Assembly (NCBI GenBank): GCA_964488555.1
Contig: CAZAUF010000002.1
Span: forward strand, 1 to 64,000
DNA length: 64,000 nt
Direction of reading: 5' to 3'
Origin: UBA2112 sp964488555
GTDB lineage: Bacteria > Patescibacteriota > Saccharimonadia > Saccharimonadales > Saccharimonadaceae
Shown here: positions 44,128 to 53,697 of the stretch, one piece after another
Layout of the letters: every line of letters starts with the position of its first letter
How positions within the stretch are numbered: the first letter of the stretch is position 1
Made by a program: the position numbers and the translations under genes
Notes under the pieces: generated by a model
What the model was told of the DNA's origin: nothing
The model's database searches: none
What the model saw: the letters and a program-made list of their open reading frames with translations, nothing else

Positions 44128-44207
44128 AGTGTTAATTTGTTGAGCCTTGTCCTGCGGGATCAGGCTCCAAAGGGAGCTTGACGGGACAATGACAAAGGAA
44201 GGACATC

Positions 44208-44786
44208 ATGTCAATTCGCTCTTTTTTGCGCAGACTGTTCATCCAACATGACCAGAAAAAACGCATGCAAATCCTGAATGACGTGTCGATCCGCAGGGCA
44301 CTCGATGCTGGTCGGCCTTGGCGATTTGATGTTGACCAAGAACAGGCCAGCACGAACCTTCGTCTTTTTCAGGTACTCGGCGCAAAGCACGCATTCCTCC
44401 AGAAAATGTGGGAGAGTCGGCGTACGAAAGGTCTGAACGAAGACCGTAACTCGACTGAGATATCATGCTGGACTCTCGGTGAATATCCGTGCATCATCGG
44501 GGACGACATGCCGGGTTGGTATTTCGTCGATTCATCACTTACTCGTGGCAAGTCATATGCGGTCGGCACCAATGGCTCGCTCTATGTCACAAGTGCCACA
44601 TGGCAACCCGACAGCTTCCGGTGCGTCGATGACGAACTAGTCACGTATTCGGATGATGAGCTGGTTCAGATTACTGATGCAATCGACGCACACACGGCAC
44701 GCAATCCATGGCTGCTAACAAGTTTGCTCATGTCACCGGACGAGCGCAAGCAGTTTATCGAAGATCTTCCCGCCTGCGTCAAATAG
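44208..44786 (+). CDS. Hypothetical protein, GC-rich singleton
   Basis: A 192-residue, probably cytoplasmic protein with no signal, no transmembrane helix and no motif I recognise. The N-terminus is basic (SFLRRLFIQHDQKKRMQ), the centre has a WTLGEYPCIIGDDMPGWYFVDSS segment, and the C-terminus is helical (SDDELVQITDAIDAHT). It has a strong AAGGAAGG site, its own promoter and its own terminator, like the other GC-rich singletons. Confidence 0.75.
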   Translation: MSIRSFLRRLFIQHDQKKRMQILNDVSIRRALDAGRPWRFDVDQEQASTNLRLFQVLGAKHAFLQKMWESRRTKGLNEDRNSTEISCWTLGEYPCIIGDDMPGWYFVDSSLTRGKSYAVGTNGSLYVTSATWQPDSFRCVDDELVTYSDDELVQITDAIDAHTARNPWLLTSLLMSPDERKQFIEDLPACVK

Positions 44787-44804
44787 CTACGTCCTCGTCA
44801 AAAG

Positions 44805-44834
44805 TCCCGCTACCTTTACCGGTAGCGGGATTTT
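44805..44834. terminator. Bidirectional terminator between the unknown gene and ftsK
   Basis: TCCCGCTACC / GGTAGCGGGA form a perfect 10-bp stem with a 6-base loop, with TTTT on the plus side and TTTT after one base on the minus side. It can end both converging transcripts. Confidence 0.93.
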
Positions 44835-44838
44835 CATT

Positions 44839-47034
44839 TTACGCGTCGCCGGACTCGCCGCCCAGATCATCCAGGCTGCTCACGAGAACATCGCGCGGCT
44901 TACTGTTGCCTGTAGGTGGTCCGATAATCCCCTGTTCCTCCATGGTATCGATATAGCGCGCGGCTTTTGCATAACCGATACCCAGACGACGTTGCAATAC
45001 GCTTGCGCTCGCCTTGCCGCTGTCCACGACGATACGCAGTGCTTCTCGATATGTCGGGTCATCGGTATTGGTGGACATATCCATCACCACGCCACCGCGA
45101 CCATTGAGCTGTACAGGCTGACTGATAATCTCGTCGTTATACTGCGGTGCGGATTGTTGACGCATATGATCGGTGATTTTCATGACTTCTTCGTCAGTCA
45201 CCCACGCGCCCTGGATACGCTTCGGTTTGCTCATACTTGGCGTCAAGATAAGCATGTCACCTTTGCCAAGCAACTTTTCGGCACCAACCTGGTCGAGAAT
45301 CGTGCGACTGTCGACCTGACTCGCTACGGTAAACGCGATACGCGCCGGCACGTTAGCCTTGATAAGACCAGTGATAACGTCGACCGACGGACGCTGCGTC
45401 GCGAGCACCAGGTGAATACCCACGGCACGTGCCTTTTGTGCCAGACGAACCACCAGAGCCTCGACGTCACGTGCAGCAACCATCATAAGGTCAGCCAGCT
45501 CGTCGATAACGATCACGATATACGGCATCGCTCCTTCTTCGTGTTTTTGTACGTTGCCTTCTTCGTCTTTGACGGCAATCTTGCCCTTGCCAGAGCGCAT
45601 TTTCTGGTTATAACTTCGGATATCGCGCATTTTTTCGGCAGCAAGCAATTTGTAGCGTCGTTCCATCTCATTGACGGCCCACTTGAGTGCGCTGATGGTT
45701 TTTTCGGGTTCGGTAATGACCGGCGTCAGCAGATGTGGAATGTCTTCATAGGGTGCCATTTCCACCTGCTTCGGGTCGACCAGAATCAGCTTCATCTCGC
45801 TCGGACTGTTGCGATACAGCAAGCTGGTGAGCAGCGTATTGATCATGACAGACTTACCGCTACCAGTCTGACCGGCGATCAGCAGGTGTGGCATCTGGTT
45901 TAATTCGCCGACGACAGCTTCACCGGAAATATCACGACCGATAGCAAATCCAAGCGGTTCGCGGTTGCTTTCCCACTGCTTGGCAGTCAATATGCCGTGC
46001 AGACGCACATCGGCCGCCTTGCGGTTCGGTACCTCGATACCGACAGCCTTTTGTCCCGGAATTGGTGCCTCTATACGCAGAGACTGCGCCGCGAGGTTGA
46101 GCGCGATATTGGTCTCGAGTGCCGTAATACGCGTCAGCTTGACACCACTTGGCGGCCTGAGCGTATACTGCGTCACCTTCGGACCGATATTGGCCCCCTC
46201 CATCTCCACGTCGATACTAAATTCGCTCAGCGTATCCTTGATAATCTGCGCGTTCTGCTGCACGTCGCCCGCATCTGCTGGAGCTTGCTTTTTCTCTAGC
46301 AACTCCAGGCTCGGCTGCTTCCAGTTAGGATCAGCTACAGAAACCAAAGCGGCTTGCTCCTCGGCAGCCTTGTCTTGCTTGACGCTGCCGCGAAGCGTAG
46401 AAAGACGGCCCGACTTGTCGCCCTCACTGTCCAGTGTCGGCACGCCAGCATTCAGCTTGAACTCGGCTGATGGTTTCTTGTCGGTTGCGGCAGCTTCACG
46501 CATCACCTTCACATTATCGGCATCAAACTTTTCTGTCTGCAGTAGGGCCCATGTGTTTTTGATAATCACCACTGGCGATGCCCTGAAAATGAAAAGGAGT
46601 GTCACGAGTATGAGTAATATATAAATGAACCCTGCAATCGGCGTATCCACAAGCGACAACACAGCGACATTGATATTTTCGCCGACCCAACCGCCGTTGT
46701 TACCAAGTCCAAACAGACCAGCCCACCAGATGATGAACACGATTGCAGCGAACTTCATGACAAACGGTAGCTTATTTTGTTCGGCACGAAAAATCTCGAT
46801 ACCAACATATATAAATAAGAGCGGTACCAGATATACGGCATACCCAACAAACGACAGTGCCGTGGCCTGTATCCATTCGAGTACCGGACCGCCGACCCCG
46901 AACCATGCGACGACGAGCAAAATGGAAAAGGCAATCAGACCAAGTGCGGTCACTTGTTGCCAAAAACCTGCAGGAAGTTTATGTTGTGGACCCGATGGGG
47001 CTGCCTTCTTTTTTGTTTTGCGCTTTTTTGCCAT
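44839..47034 (-). CDS. ftsK: DNA translocase FtsK/SpoIIIE
   Basis: A 731-residue motor that pumps chromosome ends through the septum and activates Xer at dif. There are four N-terminal transmembrane helices, a short linker, alpha and beta motor domains with Walker A LIAGQTGSGKSVMINTLL and Walker B YIVIVIDELADLMM, and a C-terminal gamma winged helix (ASVLQRRLGIGYAKAARYIDTMEEQGIIGP) that reads KOPS-like sequences. Two minus-strand -10 boxes precede it (47075-47070 and 47050-47045). Confidence 0.97.
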   Translation of the reverse strand: MAKKRKTKKKAAPSGPQHKLPAGFWQQVTALGLIAFSILLVVAWFGVGGPVLEWIQATALSFVGYAVYLVPLLFIYVGIEIFRAEQNKLPFVMKFAAIVFIIWWAGLFGLGNNGGWVGENINVAVLSLVDTPIAGFIYILLILVTLLFIFRASPVVIIKNTWALLQTEKFDADNVKVMREAAATDKKPSAEFKLNAGVPTLDSEGDKSGRLSTLRGSVKQDKAAEEQAALVSVADPNWKQPSLELLEKKQAPADAGDVQQNAQIIKDTLSEFSIDVEMEGANIGPKVTQYTLRPPSGVKLTRITALETNIALNLAAQSLRIEAPIPGQKAVGIEVPNRKAADVRLHGILTAKQWESNREPLGFAIGRDISGEAVVGELNQMPHLLIAGQTGSGKSVMINTLLTSLLYRNSPSEMKLILVDPKQVEMAPYEDIPHLLTPVITEPEKTISALKWAVNEMERRYKLLAAEKMRDIRSYNQKMRSGKGKIAVKDEEGNVQKHEEGAMPYIVIVIDELADLMMVAARDVEALVVRLAQKARAVGIHLVLATQRPSVDVITGLIKANVPARIAFTVASQVDSRTILDQVGAEKLLGKGDMLILTPSMSKPKRIQGAWVTDEEVMKITDHMRQQSAPQYNDEIISQPVQLNGRGGVVMDMSTNTDDPTYREALRIVVDSGKASASVLQRRLGIGYAKAARYIDTMEEQGIIGPPTGNSKPRDVLVSSLDDLGGESGDA

Positions 47035-47044
47035 AACTGTTTTT

Positions 47045-47098
47045 ATTATAGTTCAAGTTAACGACGTTAATTATAGCAAAATTTACTACATTTTGCAA
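47045..47098 (-). promoter_or_regulatory. ftsK promoters and overlapping palindrome
   Basis: Minus strand: TTGCAA (47098-47093), 17 bases ending TTGC, then TATAAT (47075-47070). A second TATAAT is at 47050-47045, ten bases from the ATG. Between them is the perfect palindrome TTAACG-A-CGTTAA (47058-47070), positioned over the predicted first transcription start like an operator. Confidence 0.6.
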
Positions 47099-47126
47099 GT
47101 GTATCGTCCGACCACAGAATTGTTTA

Positions 47127-47501
47127 CTACTCTTTTTTGACGTCGCTCGTCCCGCGATCCAGAGAATCGATAAGCGGGCTGTCCGCTTCGACATCAAGCT
47201 CATTCGGATTGACTGATCCCGACAAATCAACGCCAAGTACCTCTCCGAGTCGAACAATCTGCTCATCGTCTATAGGTTCGCCATCAATGAGTCCTGTTTT
47301 ACGCCCATCTTTGTCTATGCGTATTTCAGTGACGTTCTGCCCGTTGTCATCCGCAAATCGAGCATTCATGACAATGCCCCCTTCGGGTAAAAACATAGCT
47401 TCAGCATCGATTTCATCGAGCGATTCATTTTGAAGACTCGCAGCGTCGAAATAGTTTTCGTGCTGCGAGTCTGTCGATATGTGTTCAGTGTTTTTTGGCA
47501 T
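47127..47501 (-). CDS. Small acidic hypothetical protein
   Basis: A 124-residue acidic protein, predicted cytoplasmic and partly disordered. A central beta-rich part (GGIVMNARFADDNGQNVTEIRIDKDGRKTGLIDGEPIDDEQIVRL) looks folded. No known domain. It lies between rnj and ftsK on the same strand, with no ribosome site at the ATG. Confidence 0.6.
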   Translation of the reverse strand: MPKNTEHISTDSQHENYFDAASLQNESLDEIDAEAMFLPEGGIVMNARFADDNGQNVTEIRIDKDGRKTGLIDGEPIDDEQIVRLGEVLGVDLSGSVNPNELDVEADSPLIDSLDRGTSDVKKE

Positions 47502-47557
47502 TTTTGTGTTGATTGATAGTAACTATACACTACCTCAAATTCACAAAAAAGTCAAGC

Positions 47558-49681
47558 TTAATAGGCGCGAGTTTCGCTGTGCGGACGAAGTGTGGGATCA
47601 GTCGCTTCGGTATCGGGCACTTGAGGTGCTGGGAACTTGCGCGGTTTGGCGGCAGCCGCTTTTGCTGCAGCACGCGCAGGACGCTGATTGGTATCACGTG
47701 CAGCCCCACTGCCACCGATTTCATTGATGACAGGAATCACAATTGGCGTGCGACGTGTCTGGTCGTACAGAATATGTGTGATTTCATCTTTCAGTTCCTT
47801 TTTGATAACATCCATGTCGATCTTTTTGCCACCAAAACTGCGGACCACCTTTTGCTTGAGGTACTGACGAATAATACCCATCAACTCTTCGCTATCGCGC
47901 AGATAGATGAAGCCGCGGCTGATGATGTCTGGGCTTGTCATCAGGCGACCGCTGCCACGCTGGACAGTCAAAACGACCACAAACATGCCTTCGCTTGCCA
48001 TATGAATACGATCTTTGAGCACCACTTCGCTGACAATCGCACCGCTGTCATCGTACATAATGCCGCCAACCGGTATACGACCGTTCTTTTTGGCACCACC
48101 AGGCGTGACTTCTATTACATCACCGCTGTCACAAACGAATATGTTGTCACGCGGGATACCACACTCTTTCTCTGCCAGACCGGCATTGTGCACCAACATA
48201 TGAAACTCACCGTGAATCGGCATGTAGTACGTCGGGTTGAGTGCATTGATGAGCTTGACGTGATCATCATAGTAGCCGTGACCGCTGAGGTGAAGCGGAC
48301 CCACGCCTGTCAGGTGCGTTTTGCCGTTTTGGATAACATCGCTACCTTCGCGCATCAAGCCATCGACCGTACGAACAACGTACTTTTCGTTGCCGGGAAT
48401 CGGGTTACTGCTAAACACCACGACATCACTGTTTTTGATCTTGATGTATTTGTGAGCACCGCTCGCCATACGATTGAGCACGGCGTTGAATTCACCTTGG
48501 CTACCAGTACAGACGATCGTCACCTTGCCATCTGGCATCTTGACAATGTCTTCCATCTTGACCACGACGTCTTTCGGAATCTTGATCGTACCGGCGCGCA
48601 GTGCGACTTCGAGGTTCTGAATCATGCTGTAACCGGCAAATGCGACCTTGCGGTCGTGCTTCTTCGCCTCTTCCAAGATGACTTGCATACGGTGGATTTG
48701 AGAACTAAAACAGCTCAGAATCAGTCGAGAATTCGGATATTTATCCATAACCTGTCCCATGGACTGCTGGATGTCGAATTCTCCGTGATGATGCGTACCC
48801 TCTGATTCACAGTTGGTACTTTCGTTCATAAGCATCAAGATGCCTTCTTTGGTGGCGATTTCGGTCAAACGTTCCAGGTCGAATTTTTTACCATCGACCG
48901 GATTTTCCTCGAAACGCCAGTCGCCGGTATTGACCAACACGCCAAGCGGCGTACGGATCACAACAGCTGTCGCATCGGGAATCGAGTGATTCACGCGAAC
49001 CAGTTCAATACTGAAATTATCACCCAGCTGCACTCGTTCGTGCGATTCCGGATTCATTTCATGATATTCGGGCGTAAATCCGCTCGTCGCTTCTTCCATG
49101 GTGCGCTGCAGCATGCCAAGCGTAAACTTGCTGGCATATACCGGCGCAGGAATTTTATCAGCAATATGGCGATATGCGCCGATATGATCCAAGTGGCCGT
49201 GAGTAAACACATGACCACGGATCTTGTGCTTGTTTTCCTCGAGATATGTCACGTCAGGAATGATGTAGTTGATACCAGGATAATCACTACCTGGGAACAG
49301 GAAGCCACAGTCGATGACGATGATTTCATCGTCGTATTCGATAGCCATCATATTCTTGCCAATACCCATCTCGCCCAAGCCACCAATCGGTAGAATCTTA
49401 AGGACAGGACCTTTGGTCGGTGGTTGCTTCTTGGCGTCAGCCAAACTGAATTGACGACCGCCATAGCCGTTATAAATCGACTTGTTGACCGGTATGTTAA
49501 TCATATGCTGACTGGCACGCAAGTTGACGTTTTCACTCGTACGCCGCTGTGCGCGGAACACCTCTCCCTTGCGAATACTCGTGTTATTCAGTACGGTATT
49601 GTTTGATTTCGGGCGTTTTTGGCCCTGAGGACGCTTGCTCTGATCATCAGGGCGAGCATTAGCGAGTCTTCGTTGACCCAT
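47558..49681 (-). CDS. rnj: Ribonuclease J
   Basis: A 707-residue metallo-beta-lactamase / beta-CASP nuclease with 5' exo- and endonuclease activity on RNA. The zinc motif is FTHGHLDHIGAYRHIADK, preceded by IVIDCGFLFPGSDYPGINYIIPD and followed by MPIHGEFHMLVHNAGLAE. The catalytic core is flanked by an N-terminal basic, disordered extension of about 90 residues (SKRPQGQKRPKSNN) and an Ala/Arg/Lys-rich C-terminal tail (RPARAAAKAAAAKPRK), longer than in Bacillus (555). With PNPase nearby, it forms the main RNA-decay set. Confidence 0.96.
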   Translation of the reverse strand: MGQRRLANARPDDQSKRPQGQKRPKSNNTVLNNTSIRKGEVFRAQRRTSENVNLRASQHMINIPVNKSIYNGYGGRQFSLADAKKQPPTKGPVLKILPIGGLGEMGIGKNMMAIEYDDEIIVIDCGFLFPGSDYPGINYIIPDVTYLEENKHKIRGHVFTHGHLDHIGAYRHIADKIPAPVYASKFTLGMLQRTMEEATSGFTPEYHEMNPESHERVQLGDNFSIELVRVNHSIPDATAVVIRTPLGVLVNTGDWRFEENPVDGKKFDLERLTEIATKEGILMLMNESTNCESEGTHHHGEFDIQQSMGQVMDKYPNSRLILSCFSSQIHRMQVILEEAKKHDRKVAFAGYSMIQNLEVALRAGTIKIPKDVVVKMEDIVKMPDGKVTIVCTGSQGEFNAVLNRMASGAHKYIKIKNSDVVVFSSNPIPGNEKYVVRTVDGLMREGSDVIQNGKTHLTGVGPLHLSGHGYYDDHVKLINALNPTYYMPIHGEFHMLVHNAGLAEKECGIPRDNIFVCDSGDVIEVTPGGAKKNGRIPVGGIMYDDSGAIVSEVVLKDRIHMASEGMFVVVLTVQRGSGRLMTSPDIISRGFIYLRDSEELMGIIRQYLKQKVVRSFGGKKIDMDVIKKELKDEITHILYDQTRRTPIVIPVINEIGGSGAARDTNQRPARAAAKAAAAKPRKFPAPQVPDTEATDPTLRPHSETRAY

Positions 49682-49781
49682 ATAATTTTTGCTCCTTATT
49701 GTTTAATAATTTCATTTCTAATTTGATTCAAGACGAGGGATTGCGGACAAAGGCAGTCGTTCCCTCTCAAACAGTACATTC

Positions 49782-49810
49782 ACTATAGCAAACTTTGCCT
49801 GTTTTTGCAA
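49782..49810 (-). promoter_or_regulatory. Promoter of RNase J gene
   Basis: TTGCAA (49810-49805), 17 bases ending TTTGC, then TATAGT (49787-49782), giving a leader of about 95 nt. The same TTGCAA-N13-TTGC-TANANT layout is found before ftsK and rpsO. Confidence 0.7.
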
Positions 49811-49813
49811 GTG

Positions 49814-50389
49814 CTACAGCTTCTTAATGACTTCGGGAACCCTTAGAAAGTCATCGATGAGCGTCTGTCGCATACTGCCGTTATACAGTGCTGCCGCAGG
49901 GTGGTACAAGGGCACGATGACGATCTTTTTTTCGCCAAATTGAACACGTTTAGCCTGTCCGTGGATATGACTGATTTTCATATCTGGCAGGAAATATTCC
50001 ATGCTATGTCGCCCAAGTGTGATGACAACCTTTGGCTCGATGACTTGCAGTTGTTTGACCAGGTATGGCCAAAACGCCTTTTTCTCTTCTGGCAGCGGAT
50101 CGCGGTTATTGGGCGGGCGATACTTGACGATATTCGTGATGTAGACATCGCTTCGGTCCATACCAGCGGCGGCTAGCATTTCGTTGAGAAACTTCCCTGC
50201 GGCACCGACAAACGGCAGACCCTGCTCGTCTTCGCTCTTGCCAGGTGCTTCACCGATAAACACTATTTCAGCATTGAGATTGCCGTCGCCCATCACCAAA
50301 TTTGTTGCTTGCGATGCCAGCTCAGGGCATACGCCTTCGCTCAGAATTGCTTGTTTTATCTTATCTAGCTTGGTTTGCTTGTCTACCAT
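49814..50389 (-). CDS. Uracil-DNA glycosylase family 4-like, without Fe-S cysteines
   Basis: A 191-residue base-excision repair enzyme of the family-4 UDG fold. Motif 1 is IVFIGEAPGKSEDEQGLPFVGAAGKFLNEML and the second is VPLYHPAAALYN. Conserved TNIVKYRPPNNRDP is also seen. Family 4 normally binds a [4Fe-4S] cluster through four Cys. Here the only Cys is in SEGVCPELASQ; the usual C in TNVVKCRPP is Tyr. The cluster is therefore probably absent. Its start abuts the stop of the preceding small gene. Confidence 0.85.
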   Translation of the reverse strand: MVDKQTKLDKIKQAILSEGVCPELASQATNLVMGDGNLNAEIVFIGEAPGKSEDEQGLPFVGAAGKFLNEMLAAAGMDRSDVYITNIVKYRPPNNRDPLPEEKKAFWPYLVKQLQVIEPKVVITLGRHSMEYFLPDMKISHIHGQAKRVQFGEKKIVIVPLYHPAAALYNGSMRQTLIDDFLRVPEVIKKL

Positions 50390-50881
50390 CTAAATGTCTC
50401 GTACTGGTCCGTCGTCATGCAGTTCTTCGACAATTCGCTTGCCATCTGACTCCAGGCTGTATTCGATCCGGTAGTTTTCCATGAACACATCGCCGTTTAC
50501 CTGCAAACGATACGCAATCTGGGCGTTACGCTCGTTTTCGTTGTCAGGAATTTTGCCATCGTACAAGGTGATTTCGCGCGCGTCACGCGGATTGACGAGC
50601 TGATTATGCGTGCGTTTTTGCTTGAGCAGATGGCTCGTATCAATACGAATGACCTGATCTGGTGAATTATTGGCAATCCATGCTTTGACGATCAACCGAT
50701 CACTACCCTGTCGCTGCGAGCGTATGTTTCTGAAACTGATATCGGGTATAATCTTGAGACCGCGTTCGTTGAGCACGCCATTACTTGCCTGCGAAGTGTT
50801 CGCTGGCGTCGACTGATTCTGTGCAGCCGGACCAAGCGGCTTACCCATGAACGCTTTGCCTAATTCTCCTAAAAATCCCAT
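50390..50881 (-). CDS. Hypothetical protein
   Basis: A 163-residue protein with a Gly/Ala-rich N-terminus and a beta-rich core (IIPDISFRNIRSQRQGSDRLIVKAWIANNSPDQVIRIDTSHLL), rather like a small immunoglobulin-type or PilZ-like fold, but no firm family. The ATG lies six bases after TACAAT with no ribosome site, so it is predicted to be leaderless. It forms a two-gene operon with the UDG gene. Confidence 0.65.
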   Translation of the reverse strand: MGFLGELGKAFMGKPLGPAAQNQSTPANTSQASNGVLNERGLKIIPDISFRNIRSQRQGSDRLIVKAWIANNSPDQVIRIDTSHLLKQKRTHNQLVNPRDAREITLYDGKIPDNENERNAQIAYRLQVNGDVFMENYRIEYSLESDGKRIVEELHDDGPVRDI

Positions 50882-50927
50882 GCTCTTATTGTATCAAGTA
50901 TGGTGAGTAGATGACGGGTTATCGTGC

Positions 50928-53045
50928 CTACGCCTCGACGTCTTTGATACTAAGGCTCAGACGACCACGCTCGTCGATACCGGTTAGCTTCACTTTGACT
51001 TCTTGACCTTCGTGCAGCACGTCCTCTACCTTTTCGATACGCTGCTCAGATAGTTTGCTGATATGAACCATACCGTCAATACCCGGCAGGATATTCACGA
51101 ACGCACCGAATTCTTTGATACTGACGACCTTGCCGGTATACGTCTTGCCGACTTCTGGCTCCTCGGTCAAACCACGAATCCATTCGAGCGCAGCTTCGAT
51201 CTTGGCAGTATCGGATGCCGCGACAGTGATAAGACCATCGTCTTTGATGTCGACTTCAGCACCAGTTTCTTTGGTGATTTTATTGATAACCTCACCGCCT
51301 TTGCCGATGACCGCACCGATCTTGTCCGGGTTGATCTTGATCTTTTCGATGCGAGGTGCGTACGGGCTAAGAGTCTGTTTCGGTGCAGCAAGCGTTGTCA
51401 GCATGTGCTTCAGGATGAATTCACGACCTGGCTTTGCCTTTTCGATAGCTTGACGCAAAATCGCGACGGGCAGTCCATGAACCTTCATATCCATCTGCAT
51501 GGCGGTGATACCCTTTTCGGTACCCGTGACCTTAAAGTCCATATCTCCTGCAAAATCTTCTGCATCGGCGATATCGCTCAATACATACGGAGTGTCACCA
51601 TCCATCATCAGACCCATAGCGATACCGCTGACAGGTCGTTTGATCGGCACGCCAGCATCCATGAGTGCCAGACAGCTTGCACAAGTTGCTGCCATCGATG
51701 TCGAACCGTTCTGACTCATGATTTCGGTGACAGAACGAATAGTATACGGGAACTCCTCTTCAGTTGGCAGCACTGGAACCAATGCACGTTCAGCCAAGTA
51801 GCCATGACCAATCTCGCGTCGTCCTGGACTGCCAAGACGGCGAACTTCACCGACGGTATAGCCAGGTGCGTTGTAGTGGTGCATGTAGCGACGCTCGTAG
51901 TCATTCTGCTCCATAGTGTCAACCATCTGCGCGTAGCTCAGTGGTGCAAGCGTGACGATGTTCATACCTTGCGTCACACCACGCGTAAAAATGCTTGAGC
52001 CATGCGCACGCGGCAATATGCCGACTTCAGATGAAAGTGGGCGAATTTCGTCGAGTTTACGACCATCAGGACGCGTACCGTTCTTGATAATGCCGTGGCG
52101 AACATCTTCATGCAATGCTTTGGTGAACGCCTCGTCATACTCATCACGCAGATCAGCGTACTCTTCCTCGCCGACTTTTTCGGCCATTTCTTCGTGAAAC
52201 GCCCAGCGTAGGTTGTTGACCATCTCGTTACGCTCTGGATACGGATGGTGCAGTGCTTCACCCAGTTTGCCATCAGTCCACTCGTTGGCTACCTTCTGAA
52301 TCTCTTCGTTAGGCAATACCAATTCGTATTCTTGAGCAGCAGGTGCGATCTTTTCTGCCAGTTCTTTCTGTAGCTGAATGGCTGGCTGGTACTGCTCGTA
52401 TGCCCATGCCAGTCCTTCGGTAATAACATCTTCGGAAACCTCGTTAGCACCCGCCTCTACCATGGTGATACCGCTTTCAATGCCAGCTACCACCAGGTCA
52501 AGATCGCTTGCTTCGCGCTCTTCGGGCGTGAGAAACGCTTTGAATTCACCGTTCACACGACCGACGCGGATACCAGCCACAGGACCGTCAAACGGCGTGC
52601 CAGTCAGCATAAGCGCGCTTGAGGCAGCAATCATCGCGATGCTGTCAGGACGGAAATTCGGATCCATCGACAGCACGCTCGCGACCACCTGTACTTCCTG
52701 TCGGTAGCCTTTTGGAAACAGTGGGCGAATTGGACGATCAATCAAACGACCGATCAGGATAGCTTCGTCACTCGGGCGACCCTCGCGCTTAATAAACCGA
52801 CTGCCGCTGATTTTGCCAGCTGCATAAAATTTTTCCTCATAGTCGATCGACAGCGGAAAATAATCTAGCTGTATGGGTCGGCTGCCGACCATAGCCGTGC
52901 CAAGCACGACAGTATCACCGTACTTGACCAGCACGCTCGCTGTCGTACGAAAGCCGACGCGATTGACCTCAAGTGTCAAAGTTTTACCGGCAAGTTCAGT
53001 ACTAACGCTAATAATCTCCTTGCCGTTAGGATTGATTGTAGACAT
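50928..53045 (-). CDS. pnp: Polyribonucleotide nucleotidyltransferase (PNPase)
   Basis: A 705-residue phosphorolytic 3'-5' exoribonuclease. Two RNase PH domains (LTLEVNRVGFRTTASVLVKYGDTVVLGTAM; GSSIFTRGVTQGMNIVTLAPL), an all-alpha linker, KH (KIKINPDKIGAVIGKGGEVINKITKETGAEVDI) and S1 (GKTYTGKVVSIKEFGAFVNILPGIDGMVHISKL) domains are complete. I place the start at 53045 (MSTINPNGK) because GGAAGGAG precedes it. The frame upstream to 53114 is leader. That leader contains GCATTTGC-AAG-GCAAATC-type pairing, which could be an RNase III-type autoregulatory hairpin. Confidence 0.97.
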   Translation of the reverse strand: MSTINPNGKEIISVSTELAGKTLTLEVNRVGFRTTASVLVKYGDTVVLGTAMVGSRPIQLDYFPLSIDYEEKFYAAGKISGSRFIKREGRPSDEAILIGRLIDRPIRPLFPKGYRQEVQVVASVLSMDPNFRPDSIAMIAASSALMLTGTPFDGPVAGIRVGRVNGEFKAFLTPEEREASDLDLVVAGIESGITMVEAGANEVSEDVITEGLAWAYEQYQPAIQLQKELAEKIAPAAQEYELVLPNEEIQKVANEWTDGKLGEALHHPYPERNEMVNNLRWAFHEEMAEKVGEEEYADLRDEYDEAFTKALHEDVRHGIIKNGTRPDGRKLDEIRPLSSEVGILPRAHGSSIFTRGVTQGMNIVTLAPLSYAQMVDTMEQNDYERRYMHHYNAPGYTVGEVRRLGSPGRREIGHGYLAERALVPVLPTEEEFPYTIRSVTEIMSQNGSTSMAATCASCLALMDAGVPIKRPVSGIAMGLMMDGDTPYVLSDIADAEDFAGDMDFKVTGTEKGITAMQMDMKVHGLPVAILRQAIEKAKPGREFILKHMLTTLAAPKQTLSPYAPRIEKIKINPDKIGAVIGKGGEVINKITKETGAEVDIKDDGLITVAASDTAKIEAALEWIRGLTEEPEVGKTYTGKVVSIKEFGAFVNILPGIDGMVHISKLSEQRIEKVEDVLHEGQEVKVKLTGIDERGRLSLSIKDVEA

Positions 53046-53218
53046 AAACGTCTCCTTCCTTTGCGGAGAGTAACAGGTGCGAAGATTTGCCTTGCAAATG
53101 CTCCCATCTATCACCTTCCGCGTTAATTGCTGTATCTATTATACCACTTCTTGCTTTTTTACTCCTCGTAGATGGTATATGATGAGTGGCAGTTCTTTTA
53201 CACAACCCGAGGAGTGAG

Positions 53219-53650
53219 ATGTCTCAAACAGATCCTAGACCACCATGGTGGCGTTTTTTCGCCCGCCGCAAGTGGGATATCGAGGAGAACGAGCGGGTGA
53301 TAGCCGCAATGGTCAAACTAGATACCGACCACAGCACGAACACGCGCCTCTTGTTTCTCATGAACATTCTTCAAAACACTCGTCATCCTTTGTATCACTT
53401 GCACCAAGCCCTCGTGGAAACAAAGGTAGTCGACGGCGAGTCGTTAACGACCTTCCGCAGGTGGAATCCTGATGAGTTGCGGTGGACGCTCATAGCAGCC
53501 GCCATAGAAGACAACATCCTACGTAAGGCCTGTTATGACTTGCACGATGAGGACACGGGTGCAGATGATCAAGCACGCGCGCAAGCCGTCATCGATGCCT
53601 ATGCCCAAGACATTGCGGAGAAACTCAGGCAGGCTCGCGAAACAGCATAA
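53219..53650 (+). CDS. Hypothetical protein, GC-rich singleton
   Basis: A 143-residue protein rich in Trp, Arg and Asp with a helical body (VIAAMVKLDTDHSTNTRLLFLMNILQNTRHPLYHLHQALVE). No signal peptide or membrane segment. No family recognised. Start at ATG 53219 after GAGGAGTGAG. The upstream repeat ACTCCTCG (53161-53168) is complementary to CGAGGAGT (53208-53215) and could hide the ribosome site if transcribed. It has its own terminator. Confidence 0.7.
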   Translation: MSQTDPRPPWWRFFARRKWDIEENERVIAAMVKLDTDHSTNTRLLFLMNILQNTRHPLYHLHQALVETKVVDGESLTTFRRWNPDELRWTLIAAAIEDNILRKACYDLHDEDTGADDQARAQAVIDAYAQDIAEKLRQARETA

Positions 53651-53697
53651 CGAGCCGTAGACATTGAAGAGACCCTCACCCTCGAGAGTCAAAGAAC

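Noticed and set aside
47513..48805. Long plus-strand frame opposite RNase J
   Set aside because: It lies wholly antisense to a conserved gene and its composition is typical of a shadow frame.
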